Numbered from the stretch's first letter, positions 1 to 12,349 are shown. The stretch: 53,677 nt of DNA from Coriobacteriales bacterium (GCA_030529625.1 JAUMWN010000007.1:1-53677), one strand, 5' to 3'. Notes: generated by a model not told the origin, from the letters alone. Numbers and translations: made by a program.

Positions 1-42
1 TTGGCAGATTTCGTGGCGCGACTCGCATTCTCGGCAGATTGG

Positions 43-1203
43 TCACGCGCCCTCATATCGTCGTACCGGTGGAAGCAACGTCTTAACCAGCACGCGTTGC
101 TTGGCCGCAAAGCCCTCCTCACGCAGGGTTCTTCTCACCCGGTACAACTCCCCTGACACACCGCGCTCCATGAGCATCCTCGCAAGCCGCTGAGCGGTCC
201 TGTTGAGCGCCGTAGCGTTTCGCACATCGTCGAACATGAGAAGGACCGGTGCGTATCCGGCCGTGGCATAGTCCTGCATTCGGTTCTTGTCCTCCACGCG
301 AGCCCGTTTGCTCGCATGCTCGTCATCACCAAAGTACTCCCCAAGCAGGCTCTGGTTGGGCCAGTGCATGTCGGGACGAAGCGATGTGTGGCGCAGGCGA
401 TGGCGCACCTCCTTGGGCACCTCGATCTGCTGGTTGAGCAGCGGCATACGAAGTGACAAGCCAGCAAGTCGTGGCGGCAAGAAGAGCCCCAGGTCCACAT
501 ATGTCTCCATGGGAGAGCCCGAGAAGTCCAGCGCATACGCTGCAGCTCTGCGCGCACGCGCCAGTCCGCTCACACCCCGCAAATCCCTCAGTGCCGTTTG
601 CAGCTCGCGCGGGCTTATCAGGCGGTCACACCTCCCCGGCTCATCGTAATGGCAGGGACCACCGCGCGGATCGAACGGTTCACGCGCGTAGCTGCCGCAA
701 AACTCGCAGGCAAGCGCAATCAGACGCAGCTGTGCCTCCAGGTCGTCCATCCTCATGTGTGCCACAAGCTGCTCGAGCCTGTGCGCCACGCGAACGAGCG
801 CCAGTGGTGGCCCGTCCACAAACACACGCGTATTGGGATTCCAGTGCAACGGGTCGCATGGCTCACGTGTGCCATCGCTCGCTTTGTGCCCCTGGTGCTG
901 CACCTGCTTGAGCTCGAGCACCGTATTGGGCGGCAAGCTAGCCCCAAGCACATGCGCACGAACGCCCAACACACGCATGCGCGTATCCGTGCTGCAGGAC
1001 AGCACGTCCAGGGGCTCCTCTGCCGAGACGCCAAGCCATGTGAGAATGTCCGCTATGCCCAAATCCTCAAGCGAGGACAGCTGGGGCGGTGCGGCAACAT
1101 GGGGCATGGATGCGACCTGCGCCGCAACGATCCTGCCCGCCCGTGCCGCTCGCATGAGCATGAGCGCCTGGCTACCGGTAATGTGTATCTGTCGCGTATC
1201 CAT
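43..1203 (-). CDS. Hypothetical protein with C-terminal DUF559/Vsr-like nuclease fold
   Basis: 386-residue protein with no signal peptide or membrane segment. I do not recognise the N-terminal 270 residues; they contain a CEFC and a later GPCHYDEPGRCDR stretch that could bind metal. The C-terminal part has the spacing of DUF559/Vsr-type PD-(D/E)XK endonucleases: DMHWP at about 278-282, LGEYFGDDEH with the acidic residue near 289, EDKNRMQDYATAGY near 304-317 (an Asp/Arg helix typical of DUF559), then a hydrophobic strand and DDVR. Coriobacteria carry many such stand-alone proteins, often thought to be antitoxin/abortive-infection or nuclease related; that role is inference. The ATG at 1203 is the only good start. 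It is transcribed away from the ChW gene region and is not in an evident operon. A catalytic role is not proven because the canonical ExK lysine is not visible. Confidence 0.6.
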   Translation of the reverse strand: MDTRQIHITGSQALMLMRAARAGRIVAAQVASMPHVAAPPQLSSLEDLGIADILTWLGVSAEEPLDVLSCSTDTRMRVLGVRAHVLGASLPPNTVLELKQVQHQGHKASDGTREPCDPLHWNPNTRVFVDGPPLALVRVAHRLEQLVAHMRMDDLEAQLRLIALACEFCGSYAREPFDPRGGPCHYDEPGRCDRLISPRELQTALRDLRGVSGLARARRAAAYALDFSGSPMETYVDLGLFLPPRLAGLSLRMPLLNQQIEVPKEVRHRLRHTSLRPDMHWPNQSLLGEYFGDDEHASKRARVEDKNRMQDYATAGYAPVLLMFDDVRNATALNRTAQRLARMLMERGVSGELYRVRRTLREEGFAAKQRVLVKTLLPPVRRYEGA

Positions 1204-1457
1204 GCGTCAACCATAGGGCACGGGCGGCGACCCCAAAGCGAGTTTTTGTTCTCCTGTTGCAGCAATTGCACGCATACATCGCACGTTTTGCGCGCCCTCG
1301 TGCAAAAGCGCTGGTAAACACCAACGCGCTGTTAAGAGAAAAACCGGCAAAATCTCGGTCCACAGCAAGAATTGCCTCGGTTTTGGCCAGGTTCTTGAGT
1401 TTTATGCATTGCGTTGTCGAACCCTGCGCATTCTTGCTCACGGCAGCGCGAACCCGG

Positions 1458-1523
1458 ACTCAGGGGACAGTCCCCCGCGCTCAGGGGACAGTCCCCTGAA
1501 CACGGAGACTGTCCCCTGAGTAC
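1458..1523. repeat. G-rich palindromic element, copy 1 (three half-sites)
   Basis: Three tandem half-sites of the GGGGACAGTCCCC palindrome (two CTCAGGGGACAGTCCCC copies and one inverted GACTGTCCCCTGAGTAC). They lie in the 351-base gap between the first gene and the SGNH hydrolase gene. The outer halves can pair as a hairpin. The rest of the gap (1204-1457 and 1524-1554) holds no ORF or RNA gene that I can support; it must contain the promoter of the gene starting at 1203. Confidence 0.8.
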
Positions 1524-1554
1524 GATCCACTTGAGCGAGCTGCGTTCGCCTGCG

Positions 1555-3795
1555 CTATACCACGTTGTCCCGGATGTACTCGTACAGTCTGCGCGAGGTG
1601 TCCGTGTCATAGTGCAAGCCGTCGGCGGTGCGATAGTTGCCAATGATGGCATGGAAGGTGTCCAGGTAGGTCACGTCCTTGGAAAGTCCCGCACGCATGG
1701 AGGCGTTCCACGACGAGATGTTGCCGCTGTTGGAGTCGGTTCCATCCGAGTCGATTCCCGTATGCAAGCCAACGGGGGTAATGGACGAGTAGTACACGCT
1801 CGCGCCGCGAGCCGTCCAATCGCGCGCCTTGTTGTTGAGGTAGGAGACGTAGCTGCTCCAGGTAGACGTGGAGGGGCCGTCGTTGATGCCCAGCAGCACG
1901 ATTACGGACGTGTCCGCGCCAATGCGGCTCTCCACGTACGGTACGCCCTGCGAGACCATCCAAGAATAGCCCACGCCCACCTCCGCGGACCAGATGTTGC
2001 CCTGGGAGTCGGTGGTGTACAGGCTGTTGTACATGCCGCCATACAGCGCCTCGTACATGCACACCGTGCGCGAGTCGCCAACAAACACCATGTGGGCCCG
2101 CTTGCGCACGTTGGTGTAGGCCCGCTGCGTCGAGCCGGGAGCCGCACCCCCCTTGCGCACCAAGCGAACCTGTATCGCCTCGGCACGCAGGCCAAGGTCG
2201 GAGGTGCCCGCTATCTCACCGTTGCGCGTCCAGCCCATCCAGCCGAACTTGGACACGTGCAGGCGATACCACACGTCGTACACCCTGGAGAGCGTTCCGG
2301 TAAGGCGGATACGAACCGCCTCTAGGCGCTTGCCCTCGCCAGGAAGGCCCGACACGTCGCCAGTGCTGCGCCACGCCTGCCATCCCGTGCCCTGCATGTG
2401 GCTGCAGTACTCGATCCCACCATCCTCGCTCGCGGGATCCAAGAACAGCTGCAAGCCCTCGATGCGGCGACCCTTGCCAACGCTGCCTGCGGTCTTGCCT
2501 GAGGACACGCTTTGCTGCCAGCCGCTTCCCTGCACGTACGTCGTGTAGGTGAGGTTTGTCGCAACGACGCACGCCGCGCCCGCGTTGGAACCCTCGGCAG
2601 ACGGACCGCTCGAACCCTTGGGGAGCAGGCACACCTGCACGGCTTCCATGCGCAGAGACAGTCCGGCAGACCCACAGTCCTGTCCGTCGTGTGCCCAGGC
2701 CGTCCATCCCACGTGCTGCACGTGTGTCCTATACCACACGTCGTATTTCTCGCCAAAGTCCCCGGTAAGCCATATACGCAGCGCCTCAAGGCGCAGGCCG
2801 CTTCCCGTGGTGCCCACGACCGCACCGTCACTTACCACGTCGCTCCAACCCTTGCGCTGCACATGGGCCTGATAGGCGATGCCGCCCTGGATTCCTTCGC
2901 CGTTGGCGACGCGAAGCTTAAGCGCCTCCACGCGCAGAGACCTTCCCGAGGTGCCCGCGATGGTGTCTCCATCCACCTCGTTCTGCCAGCCCACGCGCTG
3001 GACGTGCGCCTGACACGACACGCGGGCGCCCTCGCGGCGCACCACGCGAATCTCGACGGCCTCCACGCGCTTGGACTTGCCCGAGGTGCCTGCCATGTAG
3101 CCGTTTCGCACCCAGGGCTGCCAGCCTATGGACTGCACGTGCGCGCGGTACTCGATGTCGTAGTACGCGGCGTCGGGACCCTCCAGCCACAGCTCGAACG
3201 CCTCCAGTCGCAGGCCCTTATCTGTCGTGCCACACAGCTCACCGTCCCGCGCCTCGTTAAGCCAGCCAAGACGCGAAACGTGCGCTCGGGCCACCACGTG
3301 GGCATCGATTCCTGCAACGGTAACGCGCAGCGCCTCAAGGCGCAGACCCATGCCCTCGGTGCCGGCCACAGCACCGTTCTCGACCGGGTCCATCCAGCCC
3401 TTGCGCTGTACGAAGGGCTGGTAGACGACGCCCACGGTACCCTGTGCGGCAGTGGTGAGGGCGTCTGTGTCCTTCTCGGCCGCAGGCGTATCCCCGCCTG
3501 TGGCGGTGGGCGCCTGGGGTGTTTGGGGTGCCTGCATCTGCTCCGGGGACGTGGCAGACTGTTCCTCCACCAGCAGCTCATCGGTCTGCTCAGCCTCGGC
3601 GGACACCGTCACCTCCACGTCCTGGGGCTGGGACTGGGCCTCGCCGCCATCCACCTGCTCCACGACCGCAGGCTCTTGCACATCTGTGGCGCCAGGCTCC
3701 TCCTGGGCACCTGCAGGCACCGGCATGAATGCACACAGCACCAAAACGATGGCCAGGACACCGTAACGAAGCCGTCCGGCTTGCTTGCGTAGCAT
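1555..3795 (-). CDS. Secreted ChW-repeat protein with C-terminal SGNH/GDSL hydrolase
   Basis: 746 residues. The N-terminus is a Sec signal peptide (MLRKQAGRLRYG followed by a hydrophobic stretch ending PVPAGA). An acidic Gln/Glu/Pro/Thr-rich spacer runs to about residue 125. Nine ChW (clostridial hydrophobic, conserved GW) repeats follow, each with the pattern H-V-Q-x-x-GW ... G-x-A-G-T-x-x-x-G-x-R-x-E-A. The last 177 residues form an SGNH hydrolase with GDSR (Ser575), GIND (Asn638) and DGLH (Asp725, His728), so the catalytic set looks complete. ChW repeats are known in clostridial and coriobacterial surface proteins; the likely role is extracellular deacylation or binding of glycans or host material (inference). 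A GAGGAG ribosome site precedes the ATG. No LPxTG or anchor is seen, so it is secreted or held by the repeats. Confidence 0.88.
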   Translation of the reverse strand: MLRKQAGRLRYGVLAIVLVLCAFMPVPAGAQEEPGATDVQEPAVVEQVDGGEAQSQPQDVEVTVSAEAEQTDELLVEEQSATSPEQMQAPQTPQAPTATGGDTPAAEKDTDALTTAAQGTVGVVYQPFVQRKGWMDPVENGAVAGTEGMGLRLEALRVTVAGIDAHVVARAHVSRLGWLNEARDGELCGTTDKGLRLEAFELWLEGPDAAYYDIEYRAHVQSIGWQPWVRNGYMAGTSGKSKRVEAVEIRVVRREGARVSCQAHVQRVGWQNEVDGDTIAGTSGRSLRVEALKLRVANGEGIQGGIAYQAHVQRKGWSDVVSDGAVVGTTGSGLRLEALRIWLTGDFGEKYDVWYRTHVQHVGWTAWAHDGQDCGSAGLSLRMEAVQVCLLPKGSSGPSAEGSNAGAACVVATNLTYTTYVQGSGWQQSVSSGKTAGSVGKGRRIEGLQLFLDPASEDGGIEYCSHMQGTGWQAWRSTGDVSGLPGEGKRLEAVRIRLTGTLSRVYDVWYRLHVSKFGWMGWTRNGEIAGTSDLGLRAEAIQVRLVRKGGAAPGSTQRAYTNVRKRAHMVFVGDSRTVCMYEALYGGMYNSLYTTDSQGNIWSAEVGVGYSWMVSQGVPYVESRIGADTSVIVLLGINDGPSTSTWSSYVSYLNNKARDWTARGASVYYSSITPVGLHTGIDSDGTDSNSGNISSWNASMRAGLSKDVTYLDTFHAIIGNYRTADGLHYDTDTSRRLYEYIRDNVV

Positions 3796-3825
3796 GTTCT
3801 CTCCTCTAATCGTGGCGATTTGAAC

Positions 3826-3890
3826 AAAAGGGACAGTCCTCCGTGTTTGGGGGACTGTCCCCCGAGCACAGGGGACTGTCCCCTGAGTAC
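3826..3890. repeat. G-rich palindromic element, copy 2
   Basis: Degenerate left half (GGGACAGTCCTCC), then GGGGGACTGTCCCCC and GGGGACTGTCCCCTGAGTAC. It sits in the 113-base gap between the end of carB and the start of the SGNH hydrolase gene, both read leftward. As RNA it would fold into a strong hairpin and may act as a carB terminator or attenuator. Confidence 0.8.
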
Positions 3891-3908
3891 AACTTCAGTT
3901 GTACTGAG

Positions 3909-7139
<3,231 letters not shown>

Positions 7140-7273
7140 AGGGACCTTGCTCCTTCCAAAGAGTGCCGACACAAACTCAACTTAGTTTAGCGAGTTGGTA
7201 TCCATTTCATTTGGATGTAACGTGATTATTATAAGACCGCGACAATTGCCGCCCGAGCGCGCAAACCACAAAA

Positions 7274-7302
7274 TGAGAAAAGGGGTCCGGTCCCTTTTCT
7301 CA
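7274..7302. repeat. TGAGAAAAGGGG palindromic repeat (second family), copy 1
   Basis: Inverted repeat TGAGAAAAGGGG, 5-base spacer, TCCCTTTTCTCA (one mismatch). It lies in the divergent carB/engB gap. The same 12-base arms recur at 51572-51600, 53285-53315 and, as a half copy, at 53476-53494. The remainder of the gap contains no ORF that I can support. Confidence 0.8.
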
Positions 7303-7399
7303 GCGAGCGCCAGATCCGTCCCCTATTCACGTGCGTCCATCTTGGGTAAGCTATGCAACAGGGATTCTTACCGCTGGGCATGCAAGCGAAGGAGACGAC

Positions 7400-7984
7400 A
7401 TGGCAATTCGGTTTGAGAGCGCACGGTTTGAGGCGGCGTATGGTACGGCCAAGCAGCTGCCCGAGTCCACCACGCCCGAGGTCGCCTTTGCCGGCCGCTC
7501 CAATGTGGGCAAGTCATCGCTCATCAACAAGCTGGTTGGCCGCAAGGCGCTGGCCCGCACGTCAAGCCAGCCGGGCAAGACGGCCAACATAAACTTCTAC
7601 GAGGCGGATGGCATCCGGCTCGTGGACCTGCCTGGCTATGGCTATGCCAAGGTATCCGGCAAAGAGCGCCAGCGCTGGGCCGACCTCATCGCCGGTTACT
7701 TCGACCAGGAGCGCAGCTTCAACCTCGTCGTGGCCTTGGTGGACATACGCCACGACGCGCAAAAGCTCGACGTGCAGATGCTGAACTTCTTGCGCGACGC
7801 CCAGCTCCCCTTTGTGGTGGCGCTCACCAAGGCCGACAAGCTCAGCCGCACCAAGCAGGACCAGCAGGCCGCGTCGCTCGCCCGGCAGTTTGGTATCCCG
7901 CGCTCACAGGTTATCGTGACCTCCTCCCAAAAGGGCACGGGCATCAATGAGCTGCGCCGGGCCATCACCGAGGCCTGTGACTGA
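7400..7984 (+). CDS. engB: Ribosome biogenesis GTPase EngB/YsxC (YihA family)
   Basis: 194 residues from the ATG at 7400, which has GAAGGAG 5 bases upstream. It belongs to the TrmE-Era-EngA-EngB GTPases and assists late 50S subunit assembly in the cytoplasm. The G motifs are complete: G1 GRSNVGKSS (about 31-39), the switch Thr in SQPGKTANINF (G2), DLPGYGYA (G3), TKADKL (G4) and SSQKGTG (G5). Length is typical of the family. It is read divergently from carB. The downstream 128 bases before the response-regulator gene contain no gene. Confidence 0.96.
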   Translation: MAIRFESARFEAAYGTAKQLPESTTPEVAFAGRSNVGKSSLINKLVGRKALARTSSQPGKTANINFYEADGIRLVDLPGYGYAKVSGKERQRWADLIAGYFDQERSFNLVVALVDIRHDAQKLDVQMLNFLRDAQLPFVVALTKADKLSRTKQDQQAASLARQFGIPRSQVIVTSSQKGTGINELRRAITEACD

Positions 7985-8112
7985 ATCGCTGCCCTGTTCG
8001 GGGCCGGCTGTGTCTGCTGGCTCGTAGCCCTTCACCCAAAATGGGCCGCAACCACGTTCCGCGACAGTGTAGAATAAGCATGTAAAACAAACACGACGTA
8101 TACAGGCGGGAC

Positions 8113-8670
8113 ATGGCACACGACACACATGCCCACGAAGGTCAGCAACGCACGCTGCTGGTGGTCGAGGACAACGACATCAACCGCGAGATGCTGTGCG
8201 CCATCTTGGATAGCGAGGGTTTCACCGTCATCGAGGCCGAGAACGGCGAGGTGGGCCTGCAGCTGCTCGAGGAAAACTACGTGGACCTGTCGCTCGTTTT
8301 GCTCGACGTGTACATGCCCGTGTGCGACGGCTTCGAGTTCCTCGAGCGCAAGCGCGCCGACAAGCGCTTTGACTCGGTTCCCGTAATCGTGGCCACCGCA
8401 AGCGAGTCCCGCGAGGACGAGATTGCCTGCCTCAAGCTGGGCGCCAACGACTTCATTGTGAAGCCCTACAACACCGAGATCATGATGAACCGCATTAGCA
8501 ACACGGTGCACCTGCGCGAGTCCGCCTCCCTGGTAAACCAACTCACCTGGGACAAGCTCACCAACTTGTACAGCCGCGAGTTCTTCTACCGCCGCGTGGA
8601 CTCTGTGTTTGCGTCCATGGGAAGCGACACGCAGTACGACATGGTGTGCAGTGACATCGTTAACTTTTAA
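8113..8670 (+). pseudogene. REC-GGDEF-EAL response regulator, 5' part (frameshifted)
   Basis: This is the first 185 codons of a gene that really runs to 9793. Residues about 13-130 are a receiver domain: acidic pair Glu19/Asp20, phosphoacceptor Asp65 in LLDVYMP, and the Lys of VKPYN. A GGDEF domain then begins with the usual DKLTNLYSREFF. The frame ends at TAA 8668-8670, immediately after a TTTT run (8665-8668). Removing one T joins it seamlessly to the next frame (VNF-KSLNERYG). There is no Shine-Dalgarno-like stimulator upstream as in prfB, so a one-base insertion (mutation or sequencing error) is more likely than programmed +1 shifting. If translated as is, the product is a receiver domain with a truncated GGDEF. 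The start ATG has AGGCGGG upstream. Confidence 0.88.
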
Positions 8671-9793
8671 ATCACTCAACGAGCGCTACGGGCGACAGAA
8701 CTGCGACCAGCTGCTACAAGACCTCGCGGTACGTCTGGTGGACCTGCTGCCCGACTACGTGGTTGGCGGCCGCATTGGTGCCGACACCTTTGCCTTTCTC
8801 ATTGTCCACCAACCGGACCATCGGTGGGTCTCGGTACTGGCAAACATCTCCAAGGGCTTGTTGGGAACGAGCCTGAGCGTTAAGTTTGGCGTGGTGGAGA
8901 ACGTGGATCACCACCTCGCAGTGTCGCTCACCTGCGACCATGCCATCATGGCGCTGGAGCGTATAAAGAAGGCCTTTGGCGTGGACGTGGTCTGGTACAA
9001 CGACAAGCTACGCGAGCGGCAGCACATCGAGAACATGATCCTGGAGAGCATGGAGACCGCCCTGGAAGAGCACCAGTTCACGGTGTACTACCAGCCCAAA
9101 CACGACCTGCGAAACGACCGCACGGGAGGCGCCGAGGCCTTGGTGCGCTGGATTCACCCTACGTTGGGCTTTATCAGCCCGGGCGACTTTATCCCCATCT
9201 TCGAGCGCAGCGGTTTTATTACCAAGCTGGACCTGTACGTGTGCGAGGAGGCCTGCAAGCAGCTCAAGCGTTGCGAGGAGCTGGGGCTTCCCATGGTACC
9301 CATCTCGTTTAACGCCTCGCAGCTTGACTTCGACGACGAGGAATTTGCACACAAGATCGCCGCGCTTACCGACACATACGGCATCGAGCGATCGCTCTTG
9401 CACGTGGAGGTTACCGAGACGGCCTGCGCCGAGAACCCCGAGCACGTGATCGATCTGCTCACCGACCTAAGGGAGCACGGGTTCCACGTTGAGCTGGACG
9501 ACTTTGGCTCCGGCTACTCATCGCTGGCATCACTCAATATGCTTCCGTTGGATGTTATGAAGCTGGACATGAGCATCATTCGCCAGGCATCGGAGCTCGA
9601 CGACTTCCGCATCGTGCAGTCGGCCATCCAGATGGCGCAGTTCCTCAACTTGGGAACCGTTGCAGAAGGCGTCGAGACGCAAGACGAGATGCTCAAGCTC
9701 AAGGAGCTTGGCAGAGGCAAAATCCAGGGCTACTACTATTCCAGGCCCATCATGCGAGAGGACTTTGAGGCGTACTTGGCTAAGGAGGCGTAA
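8669..9793 (+). pseudogene. REC-GGDEF-EAL response regulator, 3' part (degenerate GGDEF plus EAL)
   Basis: This is the continuation of the gene starting at 8113, in the +1 frame. The GGDEF signature is degenerate (GGRIGADTFAF, i.e. GADTF instead of GGDEF), so cyclase activity is unlikely. The EAL domain (about the last 250 residues) keeps the phosphodiesterase set: EALVRW, the Asn of SFNAS, the Glu of VEVTET, DDFGSGYSSL, KLDMS and AEGVET. The intact ancestor would therefore be a phospho-regulated cyclic-di-GMP phosphodiesterase. An internal ATG at 8609 opens this frame but has no convincing ribosome site, so a free EAL product is uncertain. The stop TAA shares its last base with the ATG of the HPt gene. 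AAGGAGG just before that stop serves the HPt start, which shows translational coupling. Confidence 0.88.
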
Positions 9794-10164
9794 TGACACT
9801 GCAGGAACTCTATGCGAACATAGACGCAGACTACGCGGAGGCGATTGGGCGCTTGCGCATGGACAAGCTCATCAGCCGCTTTATCGTACGGTTTATGAGC
9901 GACTCGTCGTGTGAGCGCGTGCAAGAGGCATGGGCACGGGGAGACGAGGCAGGCACGTTTGAGGCCGCCCACGCCGCAAAGGGCGTATGCGCCAACCTCG
10001 CGCTCACCAAGCTCGGCTCGCTGGCCAGCGACATTTGCGAGGCACTGCGTCCGGGAAACGACGCGCTGCGTGCCTCGACCGATGTCGACGCGCTCGTGGC
10101 AGAGCTCAGTCAGGTCTATGACAAGACCATTGCGGCCATAAAGGCGTACCAGGCGTCATTGTAA
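9793..10164 (+). CDS. HPt (histidine phosphotransfer) domain protein
   Basis: 123-residue, all-helical-looking protein. The HPt signature HAAKGVCANLAL places the phosphoacceptor at His60, with the usual Lys63-Gly64, and the flanking helices match a four-helix HPt bundle. No other domain and no membrane segment are present. It overlaps the stop of the REC-GGDEF-EAL gene by one base and is followed, 136 bases on, by the sensor kinase with its own receiver domain. The obvious role is the phospho-shuttle between the kinase's C-terminal receiver and the REC of the EAL protein in a multistep relay. It is the only intact member of the three genes. A strong AAGGAGG lies 4 bases before the ATG. Confidence 0.85.
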   Translation: MTLQELYANIDADYAEAIGRLRMDKLISRFIVRFMSDSSCERVQEAWARGDEAGTFEAAHAAKGVCANLALTKLGSLASDICEALRPGNDALRASTDVDALVAELSQVYDKTIAAIKAYQASL

Positions 10165-10184
10165 AGCGCATCCTTGAGCCCTAT

Positions 10185-10216
10185 GGCCAAACGCACGGTC
10201 AGCCCCTCGTTTGGCC
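10185..10216. terminator. Inverted repeat after the HPt gene (possible hairpin)
   Basis: GGCCAAACG at 10185-10193 pairs with CGTTTGGCC at 10208-10216 (9 bp, 14-base loop). It lies 20 bases after the HPt stop and 84 bases before the kinase start. No U-tract follows, so it may be a weak terminator, an mRNA 3' stabiliser or an operator for the kinase promoter; TATACT at 10248-10253 is a possible -10. Confidence 0.4.
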
Positions 10217-10300
10217 ACCGACACTCATGCCGTCTTATGGCGTGGGCTATACTGTAGCATTGGAAAGCAGCAGGCAGCGAGCACGAGCAAAGGAGCCACC

Positions 10301-12349
10301 GTGAAGCAGCGCAACGATGCGAGCGCCTTCCTCTCCCGCAGGCACGTGTGGGCCCTGTCCTTTGGCTGCATCTTGGGCTGGGGCGCCTTCGTCATGCCAG
10401 GGTCCACCTTGCTGCCCATGGCGGGACCCGCAGGCACCATCATTGCCATGGTCCTGGGCGCCCTGTGCATGATTGTGATCTCGGCCTCCTTCCAGTACAT
10501 GGCCAACCGCTATCCCGACTCGGGCGGCGCGTACTCGTATGCCAAGCATGTGTTTGGGTTCGACCACGCGTTCTTGTGTGCGTGGTCGCTTGTGCTGGCC
10601 TACGTCGCGATTCTTTGGGCCAACGCCACCGCGGTCGTCCTCATCGCACGATTCTTGTTGGGGCCGGTGTTCCAGTTTGGGTTCCACTACGTCGTGGCGG
10701 GCTACGACGTCTATGCCGGGGAGATTCTTATTACCCTCGCCGTGCTGGGCGTGTTCGGCCTGATTAGCTGCACCAAGCGAAGAGTGGTCATCTCGCTCAA
10801 CACCGTCATGGCCGCTGGGTTGCTTATTGGCACCATACTGTGCTTTGCCATGGTGTTCGCACAGCATCCCAACCTCGTGCAGAGCCTCAACCCCCCGTTT
10901 GTCCGTTCCGGCAGTGTTGCTTCGCAGGTGCTGAGCATCGTGGTCCTCGCCCCCTGGGCATTCGTGGGCTTTGAGTCGGTGTCGCACTCGACGAGCGAGT
11001 TTAAGTTCTCCATACGCAAGCTCTTCCCCATCCTCGTGGTTGCCATACTGTGCGGCGCACTGGTGTACATTCTCACCACGGTCATCTCGGTGATGGCCGC
11101 GCCCGGCGAGTTTGGCGGCTGGAGGGAGTACGTCTCGAACCTAGGAAAGCTGGACGGCCTGCGGGCGCTGCCGGTGTTCCATGCCATCGAGTCGGCCGCT
11201 GGGGGATCGGGACTGCTCATCCTTTCCATTACGGTGCTGTGCGCCCTGGGCACGAGCCTCCTTGGCCTGTATCGCGCGTCGGGCAACCTCCTGCAGCGAA
11301 TGGCGATGGACGGCATCCTGCCGGAGTGGTTTACCGGTTCCAACTCCGACGGCATACCCGTAAACGCCGTTCGCTTTGTTATGGCGCTCTCCATCGTGGT
11401 CCCGTTCGTGGGGCGTGCGGCCATTGGCTGGATCGTGGACGTTACCAGCGTGAGCGCCTCGCTCGCCTACCTGTACGCTTCGATTTGCTGCTTCGTCACC
11501 GCACGCAAGGCATCCAACAGGATAATGGTGCTGGTTGGCGCATGTGGCATCGCCATCTCCGGGGCCTTCTTCGTCGCCCCGCTCATCCCCAACCTGTGGT
11601 CGGTGAGCTCGCTTGCCACGGAGTCCTACCTCATCCTCGCCGCATGGGCCATCCTAGGCCTGCTCGTCTTTAGGGTGCTGTTCCTGCGCGACCAACACGA
11701 CCGGTTTGGCAAGTCCACCATCGTGTGGATCTCCATGATCTTTCTCATCCTGTTTGCCTCCACGCTGTGGATGCGACAGGCCTCCTACGACACCACCAAC
11801 CACGTGATAGAGTCCATAGACGAGTTCTATTCGGAGCAGGACGCCCGGCATGGGGTGCAGCTCTCCATGCGGGACGTCGAGTACGAGGAGGAGTACCTGA
11901 GCGAGCAGTCCGAGCTGGTGCATGGTTCGATCCTTCTCAACAGCCTCGTGCAGATGGCCCTCATCATCCTGAGCCTCGTGGTTATGTTTAGCATCTACTC
12001 GCTCATGCGCAAGCGCGAGCGAGAGCACGACAGGCAGCGCATGCAGGCCGAGCAGAGCAACCTGGCAAAGACGGAGTTTCTCTCCAACATGTCGCACGAC
12101 ATCCGCACGCCCATGAACGCCATCATTGGCTACACCAGCATCGCCCGGCGCAAGGACACCACCCCCGAGGAGATGCGGGAGTACCTCGCAAAGATTGACG
12201 CGTCCAGCCAGCACCTGCTCTCGCTGATCAACGACGTGCTGGAGATGAGCCGCATCGAGAGCGGAAGGATGGAGCTCGACCCCATAGAGATGGACATCGT
12301 GGTGGCCATGCACGAGGTGCGCGACATGTTTGCCACGCAGATGAGCTAG
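10301..12349 (+). CDS. Amino-acid-permease/histidine-kinase fusion, N-terminal part ending at an in-frame amber codon
   Basis: The start is the GTG at 10301, preceded by AAAGGAG; an upstream in-frame ATG at 10211 lacks a ribosome site. Residues about 10-430 are an APC-superfamily amino acid permease with about 12 membrane segments (GWGAFVMPGS, DSGGAYSYAKHVFG, GFESVSHSTSEFK). Further membrane segments and a roughly 60-residue extracytoplasmic stretch follow. The cytoplasmic kinase part begins near 570 with HisKA: SHDIRTPMNAIIGYT, phosphoacceptor His599. Translation stops at TAG 12347-12349, before the ATP-binding domain. The same frame continues without any shift into the HATPase and receiver domains, so a CAG-to-TAG nonsense change is the simplest explanation. 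The layout suggests a transporter-like sensor (compare CbrA, an SSS-transporter kinase). As it stands the product could be phosphorylated but cannot phosphorylate itself. Confidence 0.85.
   Translation: MKQRNDASAFLSRRHVWALSFGCILGWGAFVMPGSTLLPMAGPAGTIIAMVLGALCMIVISASFQYMANRYPDSGGAYSYAKHVFGFDHAFLCAWSLVLAYVAILWANATAVVLIARFLLGPVFQFGFHYVVAGYDVYAGEILITLAVLGVFGLISCTKRRVVISLNTVMAAGLLIGTILCFAMVFAQHPNLVQSLNPPFVRSGSVASQVLSIVVLAPWAFVGFESVSHSTSEFKFSIRKLFPILVVAILCGALVYILTTVISVMAAPGEFGGWREYVSNLGKLDGLRALPVFHAIESAAGGSGLLILSITVLCALGTSLLGLYRASGNLLQRMAMDGILPEWFTGSNSDGIPVNAVRFVMALSIVVPFVGRAAIGWIVDVTSVSASLAYLYASICCFVTARKASNRIMVLVGACGIAISGAFFVAPLIPNLWSVSSLATESYLILAAWAILGLLVFRVLFLRDQHDRFGKSTIVWISMIFLILFASTLWMRQASYDTTNHVIESIDEFYSEQDARHGVQLSMRDVEYEEEYLSEQSELVHGSILLNSLVQMALIILSLVVMFSIYSLMRKREREHDRQRMQAEQSNLAKTEFLSNMSHDIRTPMNAIIGYTSIARRKDTTPEEMREYLAKIDASSQHLLSLINDVLEMSRIESGRMELDPIEMDIVVAMHEVRDMFATQMS

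Noticed and set aside
8609..8668. Separate start of a GGDEF-EAL gene at ATG 8609
   Set aside because: The translation from 8609 to the frameshift site is nonsense in this frame, whereas frame 1 encodes proper GGDEF sequence there; it is one broken gene.
10211..10300. Upstream ATG start for the permease-kinase gene
   Set aside because: The GTG at 10301 has AAAGGAG at ideal spacing; the extension overlaps the 10185-10216 hairpin and is not permease-like.
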